Positions 37,451-46,153 of a DNA stretch of 64,000 nt are shown one piece after another (the first letter of the stretch is position 1; the number at the start of each line of letters is the position of its first letter). The notes beneath the pieces are model-generated. The model searched no databases and was not told where the DNA came from. It worked only from the letters and a program-made list of their open reading frames with translations. Both the position numbers and the translations under genes were made by a program. This DNA comes from Paenibacillus wynnii (GTDB lineage: Bacteria > Bacillota > Bacilli > Paenibacillales > Paenibacillaceae). The stretch is from NCBI RefSeq assembly GCF_030812855.1, contig NZ_JAUSTK010000008.1, forward strand, positions 1-64,000, read 5' to 3'.

Positions 37451-37708
37451 ATGAACAGTGAACAAGTGACGGCTAAAATTTTGGAAGTTATTAAAGATAA
37501 ATTTAATAATGATCTGAATTTGGAAGAGAATAATATTCAATTGCTAGAAGCAGGCCTAAATCTAGACTCATTGCAGATCCTTGAATTAGTTATGTATCTA
37601 GAGGATGAATTATCTATTTTGATTCCTGATGATGAGCTTGATCCTGAAATTTTTACAGATATCCAATCGTTAGCTTCGTTCTTGTCCAATAAGCTGGTTC
37701 TGGTATAA
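37451..37708 (+). CDS. Acyl carrier protein 2
   Basis: 85 aa. Attachment serine S40 in LLEAGLNLDSLQILELVMYLEDEL, a classic ACP helix II start. It differs from ACP 1, which has DSF, so the two carriers probably serve different enzymes or acyl groups. A 108-bp gap separates it from the dehydrogenase gene; the deacetylase gene starts 6 bp after its stop. Confidence 0.92.
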   Translation: MNSEQVTAKILEVIKDKFNNDLNLEENNIQLLEAGLNLDSLQILELVMYLEDELSILIPDDELDPEIFTDIQSLASFLSNKLVLV

Positions 37709-37714
37709 GGAAAT

Positions 37715-38524
37715 ATGATTCCATTGATATCCTATAAGCCGACGATTATGAAGAAACCACAGGCTTCGCGTATATTAGTTCTAGCGCCGCATCCTGATGA
37801 TGAAGTTTTGGGCTGTGGTGGATTACTCCGTAAATATTCACTTGCTGGTAATGAGATACATATCGTGTACATGACAGACGGGAGTGAAGGGAGAACATTT
37901 GGTCAAGCACGTGAGGAGATATCGAAAACTCGAAAAGCAGAAGCAAAAGCGGGCCTTGAAGCACTGGGACTAGGTAACAGTTCAAGCACTTGGCTGGACT
38001 TTCCTGACGGGCAGTTATCTGTTACTGAAGATTCTGTTCATTCAGTAGAACGCGAGATTATGTCCTTTCAGCCTGAACTCATACTATGTACTTTTATTCA
38101 CGATCAGCATATGGATCATTGCGCAACTACACTTATTCTGGCTGAAGTGCTGAGAAGGAATCCGATTCAAGCGGAAATTCTAGCTTACGAAGTCTGGTCT
38201 CCGTATCCCAAGTCTGCTGTTTTAGATGTTAGTGAGGATTTCGAGTGTAAACTACAAGCATTACGCTGCCATAAATCTCAAATTCAATTAGTGGATTACG
38301 AGAGGCTGATATCAGGATTAAATCAATATCGCGCTATGCTGTATAACTCAATCCTTCGTAATCGTGCAGAACAACGTGCGAAAATAAGAAATACTGTGAT
38401 TTCTGAAGGGATGCTGGATTTGATTAGTTACGCGGAAGGATATATTAAGTTCAACGTGACCACTTTTGTGCAAACGATTGATCAATACTCTCGATTGATG
38501 AAGGAGAATGTTTTTGAAAGTTGA
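37715..38524 (+). CDS. PIG-L/LmbE-family de-N-acetylase
   Basis: 269 aa. The zinc-binding motif APHPDDEVLGCGG (about residues 26-38) and the third ligand region HDQHMDHCATT (about 130-140) are visible. PIG-L enzymes remove N-acetyl groups from GlcNAc-containing sugars; in 2-deoxystreptamine and mycothiol-type pathways one of them frees the amine of an N-acetylglucosaminyl intermediate. Here it likely exposes an amine after glycosyl transfer. Starts after AAGGA and overlaps the next gene. Confidence 0.9.
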   Translation: MIPLISYKPTIMKKPQASRILVLAPHPDDEVLGCGGLLRKYSLAGNEIHIVYMTDGSEGRTFGQAREEISKTRKAEAKAGLEALGLGNSSSTWLDFPDGQLSVTEDSVHSVEREIMSFQPELILCTFIHDQHMDHCATTLILAEVLRRNPIQAEILAYEVWSPYPKSAVLDVSEDFECKLQALRCHKSQIQLVDYERLISGLNQYRAMLYNSILRNRAEQRAKIRNTVISEGMLDLISYAEGYIKFNVTTFVQTIDQYSRLMKENVFES

Positions 38525-39392
38525 TATCGTAATTCCCGTATATAATCAGGAATTTCCATTATCGTTGACATTAGCCGGATTTAACCGGCAGAAGACTGAT
38601 GCGGATTTTCATCTTATTATCATTGATGATGGGTCGGATCAAGCACTTGGTAGCCTATTGGGTCAATTTCCTCACCTTCAAATTTCCTATGTCCGTCAAG
38701 AGAATAGAGGACGGGCTAAAGCGCGAAATGCTGCTTTGGATCATATGAAGGGAGAATTTGTGATTCTGAATGATGCTGATCGTGTACCGCATCCTTTACT
38801 GATAGATAAGCATTTAAGTCGTCTGAATGGGTCGGATAATGTGGTCAGCATTGGTGTTCCCAAAGAGATTTACTTCGGTAATCCTGAAAATAACAGCGAG
38901 CGGATTCTTAGCATTTCCGAAACCGATCATCGCGCAGCACGTGAGCCCCTGTATTCTAGAGTAGTTGATTCAATTTATGAGCCATCGGGAGAAACCAGCA
39001 GCTCTTTACCGTGGATCAGTACTTTTAGCGGAAACATGGGTGTGAAAAGAAAGCATTTCGAAGCAATAGGCGGATTTGATGAGGGGTTTGTCTCCTGGGG
39101 GTTTGAACATTTTGAATTAGGCTATCGGCTATATCGCAATGGGGCGATATTTGTTCGGGAGCGGATGGCAGTAAACTATCATATCGCACATCCCCGATCT
39201 ATGGATTATTTTGTGAAAGCAATAAATGACAGCCATGCGTACTTCTATAAAAAGTATAACAATAAAGAAGTAGAGCTTCTAAAACCATTTATGTTCGGTG
39301 AAATTTCATTACAACAGTATGAGGAAAGCGTATCTGGCCAAGTACCCTGGGAAGCACAACACCAAGAAGCCATATACAACAAAATATTTTAG
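38514..39392 (+). CDS. Family 2 glycosyltransferase A
   Basis: About 292 aa. The GT-A nucleotide-sugar fold begins VDIVIPVYNQEFPLSLTLAGFNRQ, with IIIDDGSDQ and the metal-binding D-A-D in VILNDADRVPHP (about residues 85). GGFDEGFVSWGFEHFELGYRLYRNG (about 185-210) is the galactosyltransferase-like (Glyco_transf_7C) acceptor loop. TTG 38514 lies 7 nt after AAGGAG, whereas ATG 38508 is 1 nt from it. It overlaps the deacetylase gene by 11 bp. Confidence 0.9.
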   Translation: MKVDIVIPVYNQEFPLSLTLAGFNRQKTDADFHLIIIDDGSDQALGSLLGQFPHLQISYVRQENRGRAKARNAALDHMKGEFVILNDADRVPHPLLIDKHLSRLNGSDNVVSIGVPKEIYFGNPENNSERILSISETDHRAAREPLYSRVVDSIYEPSGETSSSLPWISTFSGNMGVKRKHFEAIGGFDEGFVSWGFEHFELGYRLYRNGAIFVRERMAVNYHIAHPRSMDYFVKAINDSHAYFYKKYNNKEVELLKPFMFGEISLQQYEESVSGQVPWEAQHQEAIYNKIF

Positions 39393-39406
39393 GGGAGAAT
39401 AACGGC

Positions 39407-40846
39407 TTGAATCTACTTGAACTGTTATCAACACATTGTAATGAACGGGGAGAACGGCCCTTTTTAATAGAAGATTCTCTTACAATTACTTACAATCAAC
39501 TATCTTCATTAGTGGTGGCTGCAGCCAAGCAGTTTCGGAGGCAAGGTTTCCTAACTGGTGAAGCGATAGGTATCCATGCTGATAACAGCGGGGGAATGAT
39601 AGTTTCTCTGCTAGGTTTGATCATGGCAGGCTGCATTCCTGTAATTCTTCATCCCAAGCTATCTGACCAGAGGGCAATTCATATTTTACAGCAAAAGGGA
39701 ATTAAACACCGCCTGATAAATTTTGAATGGCCAGAGCCTGATGAATCATCCTCCTTTATGCAGGATGGGGATGCAGCCGCAGCAGCCGTGATGTTGTGTA
39801 CATCCGGCACATCTGGTAAAGAGAAGCTGGTGGTTCTTTCTCATCATAATTTAATCAGTAATGTAAAAATGATTGTTAATTATCTGGGCCTCACCAGTGC
39901 GGATCGTATTCTTCTCAGCGGCTCTCTCGCTCATGGCTCTAATTTTTCCGGAGTCTTTCTTTCTACACTGTATGTGGGAGGGACTCTTGTTCTGTACAAA
40001 GATGCCCAGCTTCCGGGAAAAGTTTTAAAGGCTATCGCAGAGAATGAGATTACTTATTATTCAAGTGTACCGACATTTTTTCGATATCTGATCAGAAATC
40101 AGCGTCTAAAGCCGGTTCAGGTACCGGCACTTCAAAAGATTCAGTTAAGCGGGGAAGCGGTAGAACCCAAGGACCTGATAGAAATTCAACGTTTATTTGC
40201 ACCCGCTACCATTTATTATTCTTACGGAATGACTGAAGGTTCTCCTAGATTAACCGTACTAGAACAAGATAAGTTTTACAGCAAAGCAGGGTCATCAGGC
40301 AGAGTACTGGACGAGATTGATTTACGTATCGTAGATGAAACCTTTCTGGAGCAGCCTGTAGGACAAAGGGGCGAGATTATTTGGAGAGGCCCTAACCTCA
40401 TGCTTGAATATTATAATGATCCGGAATTAACGGCTCTTAAAAAGCATGAGGGGTACTTTTGTACAGGAGACGAAGGATGGTTGGATGACGAAGGATTTTT
40501 ATATGTCACTGGCCGGTTGGATGACATGATTAATCGCGGAGGAATTAAGATTTCTCCATTGGTAATTGAACAAGTGCTTTTAGAACATCCAAACATACTG
40601 GAAGCTGTAGTATTTGGAAAGAGCGACGAGAAATATGGACAGAAAATATGCGCAGTTCTAGTTGCTGAAAATGGCTATACTCAGTGTTCTTCTATGGAGA
40701 TTCAGGCCTTTTGTCGAAGCCGGTTGGCAGATTATGAAATTCCTAATGAGATCACTTGGCGGAACGAGATCCAATATACCCATTCAGGAAAGCGTATCAG
40801 AAGGGAACTGCAAATATATTCTTCAGAAAGAGGTAGTGAAATTTGA
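39407..40846 (+). CDS. Acyl-CoA synthetase/adenylation-domain protein
   Basis: 479-aa member of the AMP-binding superfamily. P-loop-like A3 LCTSGTSGKEKLVVLSH, A5 YYSYGMTEGSP, A7/A8 YFCTGDEGWLDDEGFLYVTGRLDDMINRGGIKISP and the A10 lysine region YTHSGKRIRREL are complete, so it should be active. As a free-standing enzyme next to two ACPs it probably activates a carboxylic or amino acid as the adenylate and loads it onto a carrier. The substrate cannot be read from the sequence. TTG 39407 follows AGGGGAG. Confidence 0.92.
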   Translation: MNLLELLSTHCNERGERPFLIEDSLTITYNQLSSLVVAAAKQFRRQGFLTGEAIGIHADNSGGMIVSLLGLIMAGCIPVILHPKLSDQRAIHILQQKGIKHRLINFEWPEPDESSSFMQDGDAAAAAVMLCTSGTSGKEKLVVLSHHNLISNVKMIVNYLGLTSADRILLSGSLAHGSNFSGVFLSTLYVGGTLVLYKDAQLPGKVLKAIAENEITYYSSVPTFFRYLIRNQRLKPVQVPALQKIQLSGEAVEPKDLIEIQRLFAPATIYYSYGMTEGSPRLTVLEQDKFYSKAGSSGRVLDEIDLRIVDETFLEQPVGQRGEIIWRGPNLMLEYYNDPELTALKKHEGYFCTGDEGWLDDEGFLYVTGRLDDMINRGGIKISPLVIEQVLLEHPNILEAVVFGKSDEKYGQKICAVLVAENGYTQCSSMEIQAFCRSRLADYEIPNEITWRNEIQYTHSGKRIRRELQIYSSERGSEI

Positions 40847-41484
40847 GTCAAATCAACGAACAAATTGAATTTTTACAGCATGAGGAAAATGAGAGATTAA
40901 CTATTAAAATGCCCACGACATACGGAGACTTTAATCTATTAGCTATAGATGACGGGTGGCCCAATTGTACCGTAATGCTTTTTAAGGGGGATTTGAAGTC
41001 GGTAAGCGCTCCTTTAATAAGACTTCATTCTGAATGCTTGACCGGAGATGTCTTCGGATCGGAGCGGTGTGATTGTGGAGAACAATTACATCATGCGATG
41101 CAAATGATTGCGCAGGAAGAAACGGGTGCCATACTTTATTTGCGGCAAGAGGGCCGGGGAATTGGTCTATTTAACAAAATGCGGGCTTATAAATTACAGG
41201 AAGCAGGCTGTGATACGGTTGATGCAAACTTAAAATTGGGTCTGCCTGAAGACGCTAGAGATTATAAAGGGGCTGCAGATTTATTGAAATCCCTTGGTGT
41301 GGATTCTATTAGACTTATTACAAATAATCCACTCAAAATACAGTCTATTGAGGACCATGGAATTAAGGTAGTTGAACGGGTGTCCATTGAGGCTATACCA
41401 GGGGTCTTTAACCAGCAGTATCTTCATACGAAAAAAGAACGGATGGGACATATTCTTACGTTTACAGGTGGGGCCAATAAATGA
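40843..41484 (+). CDS. GTP cyclohydrolase II (RibA-type, single-domain)
   Basis: 213 aa. Zinc ligands C65, C76 and C78 lie in ECLTGDVFGSERCDCGEQL, followed by the GTP-binding and catalytic region LYLRQEGRGIGLFNKMRAYKLQ and LITNNPLKI. The enzyme opens GTP to 2,5-diamino-6-ribosylamino-4(3H)-pyrimidinone 5'-phosphate with loss of formate. No other riboflavin gene (ribB, ribD, ribE, ribH) accompanies it, so this copy is probably dedicated to a specialised heterocycle rather than riboflavin. Overlaps the preceding stop by 4 bp and the next gene by 4 bp. Confidence 0.92.
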   Translation: MSQINEQIEFLQHEENERLTIKMPTTYGDFNLLAIDDGWPNCTVMLFKGDLKSVSAPLIRLHSECLTGDVFGSERCDCGEQLHHAMQMIAQEETGAILYLRQEGRGIGLFNKMRAYKLQEAGCDTVDANLKLGLPEDARDYKGAADLLKSLGVDSIRLITNNPLKIQSIEDHGIKVVERVSIEAIPGVFNQQYLHTKKERMGHILTFTGGANK

Positions 41485-42443
41485 GTGCGAAAATATCGGT
41501 AATAATCCCTGTTTTTGAGGGAGAAGGTCAGGTTCACAACTGTGTTCATTCTCTGCTGAGCCAGGATTATCCCCGAGAGCTAACGGAGTTAATATTTGTC
41601 GATAATGGCTCGAAGGATAGAACACTTGAAAACCTAGGACAATATAGTGACAGGATCAAAATACTTACTGAGAAGAAGCGGGGTTCATATTGTGCTCGTA
41701 ATAAAGGAATTTCTGAAGCAAGTTCCGATATATTAGCCTTTACCGATATGGATTGTACGGTTGCTTCCGATTGGCTTACCAGTATAGCTGGTGGGTTTGC
41801 TTCTCATCCTGAAGCAGCAGCGTTTGTCGGCCTATCTCTAGGTTGCAATGAAAACTCTGTATCACAAAGTGTACAACACTGTTATGAAAGTACAATGAAA
41901 AGCGAAGTGATTCAGGAGAATGGTATCTGTACTCGTATTGATACGCGGAATTGTGCTGTTCGAAGAGAAGTATTTGCTGAATTGGGCGGCTTTAACGAAG
42001 AGCTTCTTTATTGGGGAGACGAGGAATTTGGGAAAAGAATAGTTAAGAGTGGTAGGGTCATTAACTACCAGCCATTAATGCAGGTAGTACATAAGAATGT
42101 GAATTCCGTCGATTTATGGGTGGAGAAAAAAAAGAAAGAAGGGTACTGGGTATATCGCCAGCTTAAGCAATTGGGTCGTCATTACACTCGGCTATTCTTC
42201 CCAAAAGCTCTATTCATCTATCTACCATTGAAGAATGCAGAAGAAATGATAAAAGAAAAAGTTATTCATCTGGAGCAAGAGCAGATTCTTATTCAAGAAG
42301 CGTTAGCGGTAGGGAATCAAGAACAGATAAATAGATTGATGTTACACATAATGGACACAGCGTTTGTGCTTGGAACAATGCTTGCAAGATTGGAAGAGGT
42401 GGAAGGAGAACAGACGAGTGTATTTAGTCAAGTCAGGGCTTGA
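41481..42443 (+). CDS. Family 2 glycosyltransferase B
   Basis: 320 aa. GT-A start KISVIIPVFEGEGQVHNCVHSLLSQDYP, then LIFVDNGSKDRT, D-x-D in LAFTDMDCTVASDWL (about residues 88-92) and the acceptor loop GGFNEELLYWGDEEFGKRIVKSG. The C-terminal 80 residues are a charged helical extension. Coupled by ATGA overlap to the GTP cyclohydrolase II gene and overlapping the next gene. Confidence 0.9.
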   Translation: MSAKISVIIPVFEGEGQVHNCVHSLLSQDYPRELTELIFVDNGSKDRTLENLGQYSDRIKILTEKKRGSYCARNKGISEASSDILAFTDMDCTVASDWLTSIAGGFASHPEAAAFVGLSLGCNENSVSQSVQHCYESTMKSEVIQENGICTRIDTRNCAVRREVFAELGGFNEELLYWGDEEFGKRIVKSGRVINYQPLMQVVHKNVNSVDLWVEKKKKEGYWVYRQLKQLGRHYTRLFFPKALFIYLPLKNAEEMIKEKVIHLEQEQILIQEALAVGNQEQINRLMLHIMDTAFVLGTMLARLEEVEGEQTSVFSQVRA

Positions 42444-43740
42444 AGAAGTATTGGGAGGCATTGAGAATCATATTTCTGTGTACAGAGAAGCCATTGAGGC
42501 GGAGAAGCGGCAGTGGAATCGTGAGGCTATAGTAGAAGTGCAAAATCGGCAATTAAGAGCCGTGATCCAGAATGCGGTAAAGAACACTACATTTTATAGT
42601 AGACACTTTCATGATGCCAATATATTACCTGAGGATATTCATACGGTAATGGATCTTGCGAGAATTCCGATTTTAACCAAACAAAACCTGCGTGCCGAAT
42701 TCCGGAATATGATTACGAGGGAGTACCCTCTAAATAAATGTAACCGTAACCGCACCTCCGGCAGTACAGGCGAACCAGTGGTTAATTTACAGGATTACGT
42801 ACTTCATAATCGCGTCTTTAGCATTAATTCCTTGCGTCAGCGCTGGGGCTGGGGGCATGTAGAACCGAGAAGAATGCTGCATATTATGCCCCGTAGATTT
42901 CATGGGGATGCTCCGGAATTCCCGGAGTTTAGAATTGATCTGAATGGCCTAAATAAGGTGTGGATGTTTCATCCTACGGAAGACAGTAATGATTATGTGA
43001 CCGTTCTTAATCATTGCAAGCCGGATATCATTTATGGAAACCCCTATTTATTGCTAAACATGGCAAAGCAGTTATCTGGTGAGTCGAGAGACTTCAATAA
43101 GCCTGAGGTCATTTATAGTTCTTTTGAATTATTGGATAATCCGTCACGGCTCTTCTTAAGCAGTGTATTTGACTGCCGAATCTGTGATATTTATGGTTTT
43201 TCTGAGGTTGGGGATGTAGCTTGGGAATGTCCTGAGGGGCATGGCCACCATATTAATGAGGATTATTTAGTAGTGGAAGTTTTGAACAGTCAAGGACAGC
43301 CCGTTATTGGAGAGAAAGGAGAGATTGTGGTAACCAGTTTTTATAACGATGCTATGCCAATTATACGATACCGTGTAGGGGATATAGGTGTTATGGAGAC
43401 AGACCCATGCCCATGTGGACGCCACACGCATCGCCTTAAGCAAATTCATGGTCGCAATGTAGATTTTATCTCTTTGCCTTCGGGAGTGAGAATATCACCT
43501 TACGACATTATGAACATTCTTGACTTGCCCAGTATTGCAAGATTTCAGGTCATTCAGGAAGCAGTGACTACTCTGCGTATAAAATACATTCAGACTCAAC
43601 AACAGAATATTGTTCCTCTTCTTCATGAGCGTCTGGTGAAAAAGTTAGGTCATGACATGAATTTTATATTTGAAGAAGTAGAACATATTGCAGTTACAGG
43701 CTCGGATAAAATACGAACAGTACTTTCATATATTGAATAG
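42418..43740 (+). CDS. PaaK-like adenylate-forming enzyme (phenylacetate-CoA ligase family)
   Basis: 440 aa. Family motifs: nucleotide loop NRTSGSTGEPV (about residues 115), IYGFSEVGDVAWECPEGHGHHINEDYLVVEV, and DPCPCGRHTHRLKQIHGR, where the Cys pair fits the zinc knuckle of PaaK proteins. PaaK-like enzymes activate aryl or acyl carboxylates and sometimes form amides in antibiotic pathways. This is the second carboxylate-activating enzyme in the operon, matching the two carrier proteins. GTG 42418 follows GGAAGGAG; the upstream TTG 42364 is less likely. Confidence 0.88.
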   Translation: MYLVKSGLEEVLGGIENHISVYREAIEAEKRQWNREAIVEVQNRQLRAVIQNAVKNTTFYSRHFHDANILPEDIHTVMDLARIPILTKQNLRAEFRNMITREYPLNKCNRNRTSGSTGEPVVNLQDYVLHNRVFSINSLRQRWGWGHVEPRRMLHIMPRRFHGDAPEFPEFRIDLNGLNKVWMFHPTEDSNDYVTVLNHCKPDIIYGNPYLLLNMAKQLSGESRDFNKPEVIYSSFELLDNPSRLFLSSVFDCRICDIYGFSEVGDVAWECPEGHGHHINEDYLVVEVLNSQGQPVIGEKGEIVVTSFYNDAMPIIRYRVGDIGVMETDPCPCGRHTHRLKQIHGRNVDFISLPSGVRISPYDIMNILDLPSIARFQVIQEAVTTLRIKYIQTQQQNIVPLLHERLVKKLGHDMNFIFEEVEHIAVTGSDKIRTVLSYIE

Positions 43741-43751
43741 AGGGGTGTAGC

Positions 43752-44798
43752 ATGGCTCCAATAGTTTCGATCGTCATTTTAACCTTCAACCAAATCGAAT
43801 ATACACAAAAATGTCTGGCTTCTTTACTGGAATGTACAAAGACTCCTTATGAATTAATTATTGTTGACAATTGTTCTACGGACAGAACACCTGAATTCCT
43901 TGAAAGCTTCTGTATCGAGAAACAGAATGACATCCCAGTAGTTCTTATAAAGAATAATAAAAATCAAGGCTACGCAAAAGGATGCAATCAAGGAATCCAT
44001 GCTTCAACCGCACCCTATATCTGCTTGTTAAATAACGATACAGAGTTAACTCCTGAATGGCTTGAGAATTTGCTTGAATGCCTTAAAGTTTATCCAGAAG
44101 CTGAAGTGGTCGGTCCGTATACCGATGGAATGTATCCTCCTATGTATGTTCATAGCAAAGAAGATCTGCCAGGCGGAATCCAGGAGACGGATACATTATA
44201 CGGTTACTGTATGCTGTTCCGCCGTTCTCTTATTGACCGTATCGGAGGACTGGATGAGGTTTACGGTATAGGTAATTTTGAAGACGTGGACTTTATTGAG
44301 AGGGTTATCCGAATAGGTGGCAAGCCGATAGTAGCAGGCAATACGTTTATATATCACAAGCATCATGCATCATGGAACTCGGAATTCAAACTGCGTTTGA
44401 TGGTAGCTAAAAATTTGCAAAGATTCAGAGCGAAATGGGGCTATGGAGAATCTTTTGACGGAGGCTTTAAAGATCGGCCCTATTTTAGCTGTGAAACAAG
44501 TCTGATCATTATTGTCCCTGTCTATCCGCGAGAGCTTCAGGAATTCATTAATGCCATCTCCCCGGAAGATATGAAGAAAACGGAACTCGTGTTCATTGAT
44601 GAATATGCTAATGAAGAGGTAAAGGAAATGATCGTTGCATTGAGAAATCAGTATCGGATTATTCATATTCAAGCGTGCAGCAACCAAACGTTAACCAAAG
44701 AGCAGTTGGTCCAAATGGGTGTGAACAATTCCTTCGGAAAGACGTGCAAGTATATGCCGGTTGAAAGGGTGGAGATTAATGGATCTTCTATTTGTTAG
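43752..44798 (+). CDS. Family 2 glycosyltransferase C
   Basis: 348 aa. GT-A start VSIVILTFNQIEYTQKCLASLLECTKTPYELIIVDNCSTDRT; metal site in ICLLNNDTELTPEWL; acceptor loop GGLDEVYGIGNFEDVDFIERVIRIGGK with the H-rich IYHKHHASW. Residues from about 240 form an extra domain (LIIIVPVYPRELQEFINAISPEDMKKTELVFIDEYAN) that resembles a partial second Rossmann-like unit. Third GT2 of the operon, so at least three sugar transfers may occur. Overlaps the radical SAM gene by 20 bp. Confidence 0.9.
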   Translation: MAPIVSIVILTFNQIEYTQKCLASLLECTKTPYELIIVDNCSTDRTPEFLESFCIEKQNDIPVVLIKNNKNQGYAKGCNQGIHASTAPYICLLNNDTELTPEWLENLLECLKVYPEAEVVGPYTDGMYPPMYVHSKEDLPGGIQETDTLYGYCMLFRRSLIDRIGGLDEVYGIGNFEDVDFIERVIRIGGKPIVAGNTFIYHKHHASWNSEFKLRLMVAKNLQRFRAKWGYGESFDGGFKDRPYFSCETSLIIIVPVYPRELQEFINAISPEDMKKTELVFIDEYANEEVKEMIVALRNQYRIIHIQACSNQTLTKEQLVQMGVNNSFGKTCKYMPVERVEINGSSIC

Positions 44799-46152
44799 GC
44801 CTTATTACGGAGTGAATATTAACAGTGACATGGCCGGTGATTTGGGGATAGTTGATTATACGAATCAGATTACTCCCGATCTGTCCATATTATATTCCGC
44901 TTCCTTGGCCAAGTCTAAGGGGGCGAATGTAACTGTTATAGATGGAAATGCAGAACGTTTACTGCCGAAGAGAATTATTGAACGGATAAGTGGTGTTGGA
45001 AAAAGCTGGATTATCCTTAAAGGAACGGCTCCTACCATTCAGTTGGACTTGGAATTTGCCAGAATACTTAAAGAATTATTTCCGGGAAGTAAGATTATTC
45101 TGGCGGGACATATCGTAAAGATTCTCCGACCTTGGATATTAGAGCATGCAAAGTATGTGGATGATCCCATAGAAATAGCAATGGAGGATTATGTGTACAG
45201 GCTTGTGTTTGGTAAAGAGCATGATGTGCAAATTGATGAATTTCCGGCACCAGACTATGGATTAATGCCCCTTCATCTTTATCAGGATGCCGGAAAGACA
45301 AATAGCGCTTATATGTGGACCAGCAGAGGCTGTAAATTAAGTTGTGTCTATTGTCCATATATCGCTTATTATAGCCGTTCAATGGAGGAACGCGATCTCG
45401 ACAAGGTTATGGATGATATCCAGGCTGTATTGGAGCAAGGTGTGGATTATATCCAGTTCCGTGATCCTTATTTTACAGCTAATAAGCAAAGAGTTATTGA
45501 TTTCTGTAACAAAATTCTGGAGCGCGGGTATCAGTTTAAATGGTATTGCGAAACCCGAATTGACTCTTTAAACAAAGAGTTGCTGGATCTTATGAAGGCT
45601 TCGGGCAACGTAATGATTGGTTTTGGCGTAGAGTCAGCTTCTATAGATACGTTAAAGAAATACAAAAGGCCTACATATAATTTAGAGAAAGCTAAGAGTA
45701 TGATTTCTTATATGACAGAGCAAGGAATTGAATCTCTTGGTTTCTTTATGATCGGATTTCCCGGAGAAACCTTTCTATCCATGAAGGATACCTACCAATT
45801 AGCCCGTTACCTTAGCCTAACCTATGCACAATTTAATGTATGGACGCCCTATCCCGATACGCCGAACTGGGCAGAGATTGAGAACCCGCCAAGTATTACT
45901 CCAGAACTATTTATTCAGTTCGAAAATCGAGTAACCGTAAATCCGGTCAAGAACTTAACAAGAGAAGTTCTTGATTTTACCGCTAAGCAATTCGGCTTTA
46001 TGTATAACGAAGCGCAGCATGGATTGGAGTATGCCTATCGTGCATTCCGGCATCAGAATATACGGGAAGAGCGTGGGCGCAGACATGCGGATATTTTGTT
46101 TAAACAAGGTATTACCGAATTGCAGGAATTAAGCACACAGTTGGTGATGTGA
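44779..46152 (+). CDS. Radical SAM protein with B12-binding-like N-terminal domain
   Basis: 457 aa. The N-terminal 150 residues have the arrangement of the B12-binding domain seen in class B radical SAM enzymes (SILYSASLAKSKGANVTVIDGNAERL...ILKGTAPTIQLDLEFARILKELFPGSKIILAGH), though the DxHxxG cobalamin motif is not obvious. The cluster motif is C185-x3-C189-x2-C192 (GCKLSCVYCPY), followed by the radical SAM barrel (FGVESASIDTLKKYKRP, FFMIGFPGET). Such enzymes methylate or rearrange unactivated carbons. I chose ATG 44779 after AAAGGGTGGAG. Two bases separate it from the next gene, so both products are made together. Confidence 0.9.
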   Translation: MDLLFVRPYYGVNINSDMAGDLGIVDYTNQITPDLSILYSASLAKSKGANVTVIDGNAERLLPKRIIERISGVGKSWIILKGTAPTIQLDLEFARILKELFPGSKIILAGHIVKILRPWILEHAKYVDDPIEIAMEDYVYRLVFGKEHDVQIDEFPAPDYGLMPLHLYQDAGKTNSAYMWTSRGCKLSCVYCPYIAYYSRSMEERDLDKVMDDIQAVLEQGVDYIQFRDPYFTANKQRVIDFCNKILERGYQFKWYCETRIDSLNKELLDLMKASGNVMIGFGVESASIDTLKKYKRPTYNLEKAKSMISYMTEQGIESLGFFMIGFPGETFLSMKDTYQLARYLSLTYAQFNVWTPYPDTPNWAEIENPPSITPELFIQFENRVTVNPVKNLTREVLDFTAKQFGFMYNEAQHGLEYAYRAFRHQNIREERGRRHADILFKQGITELQELSTQLVM

Positions 46153-46153
46153 A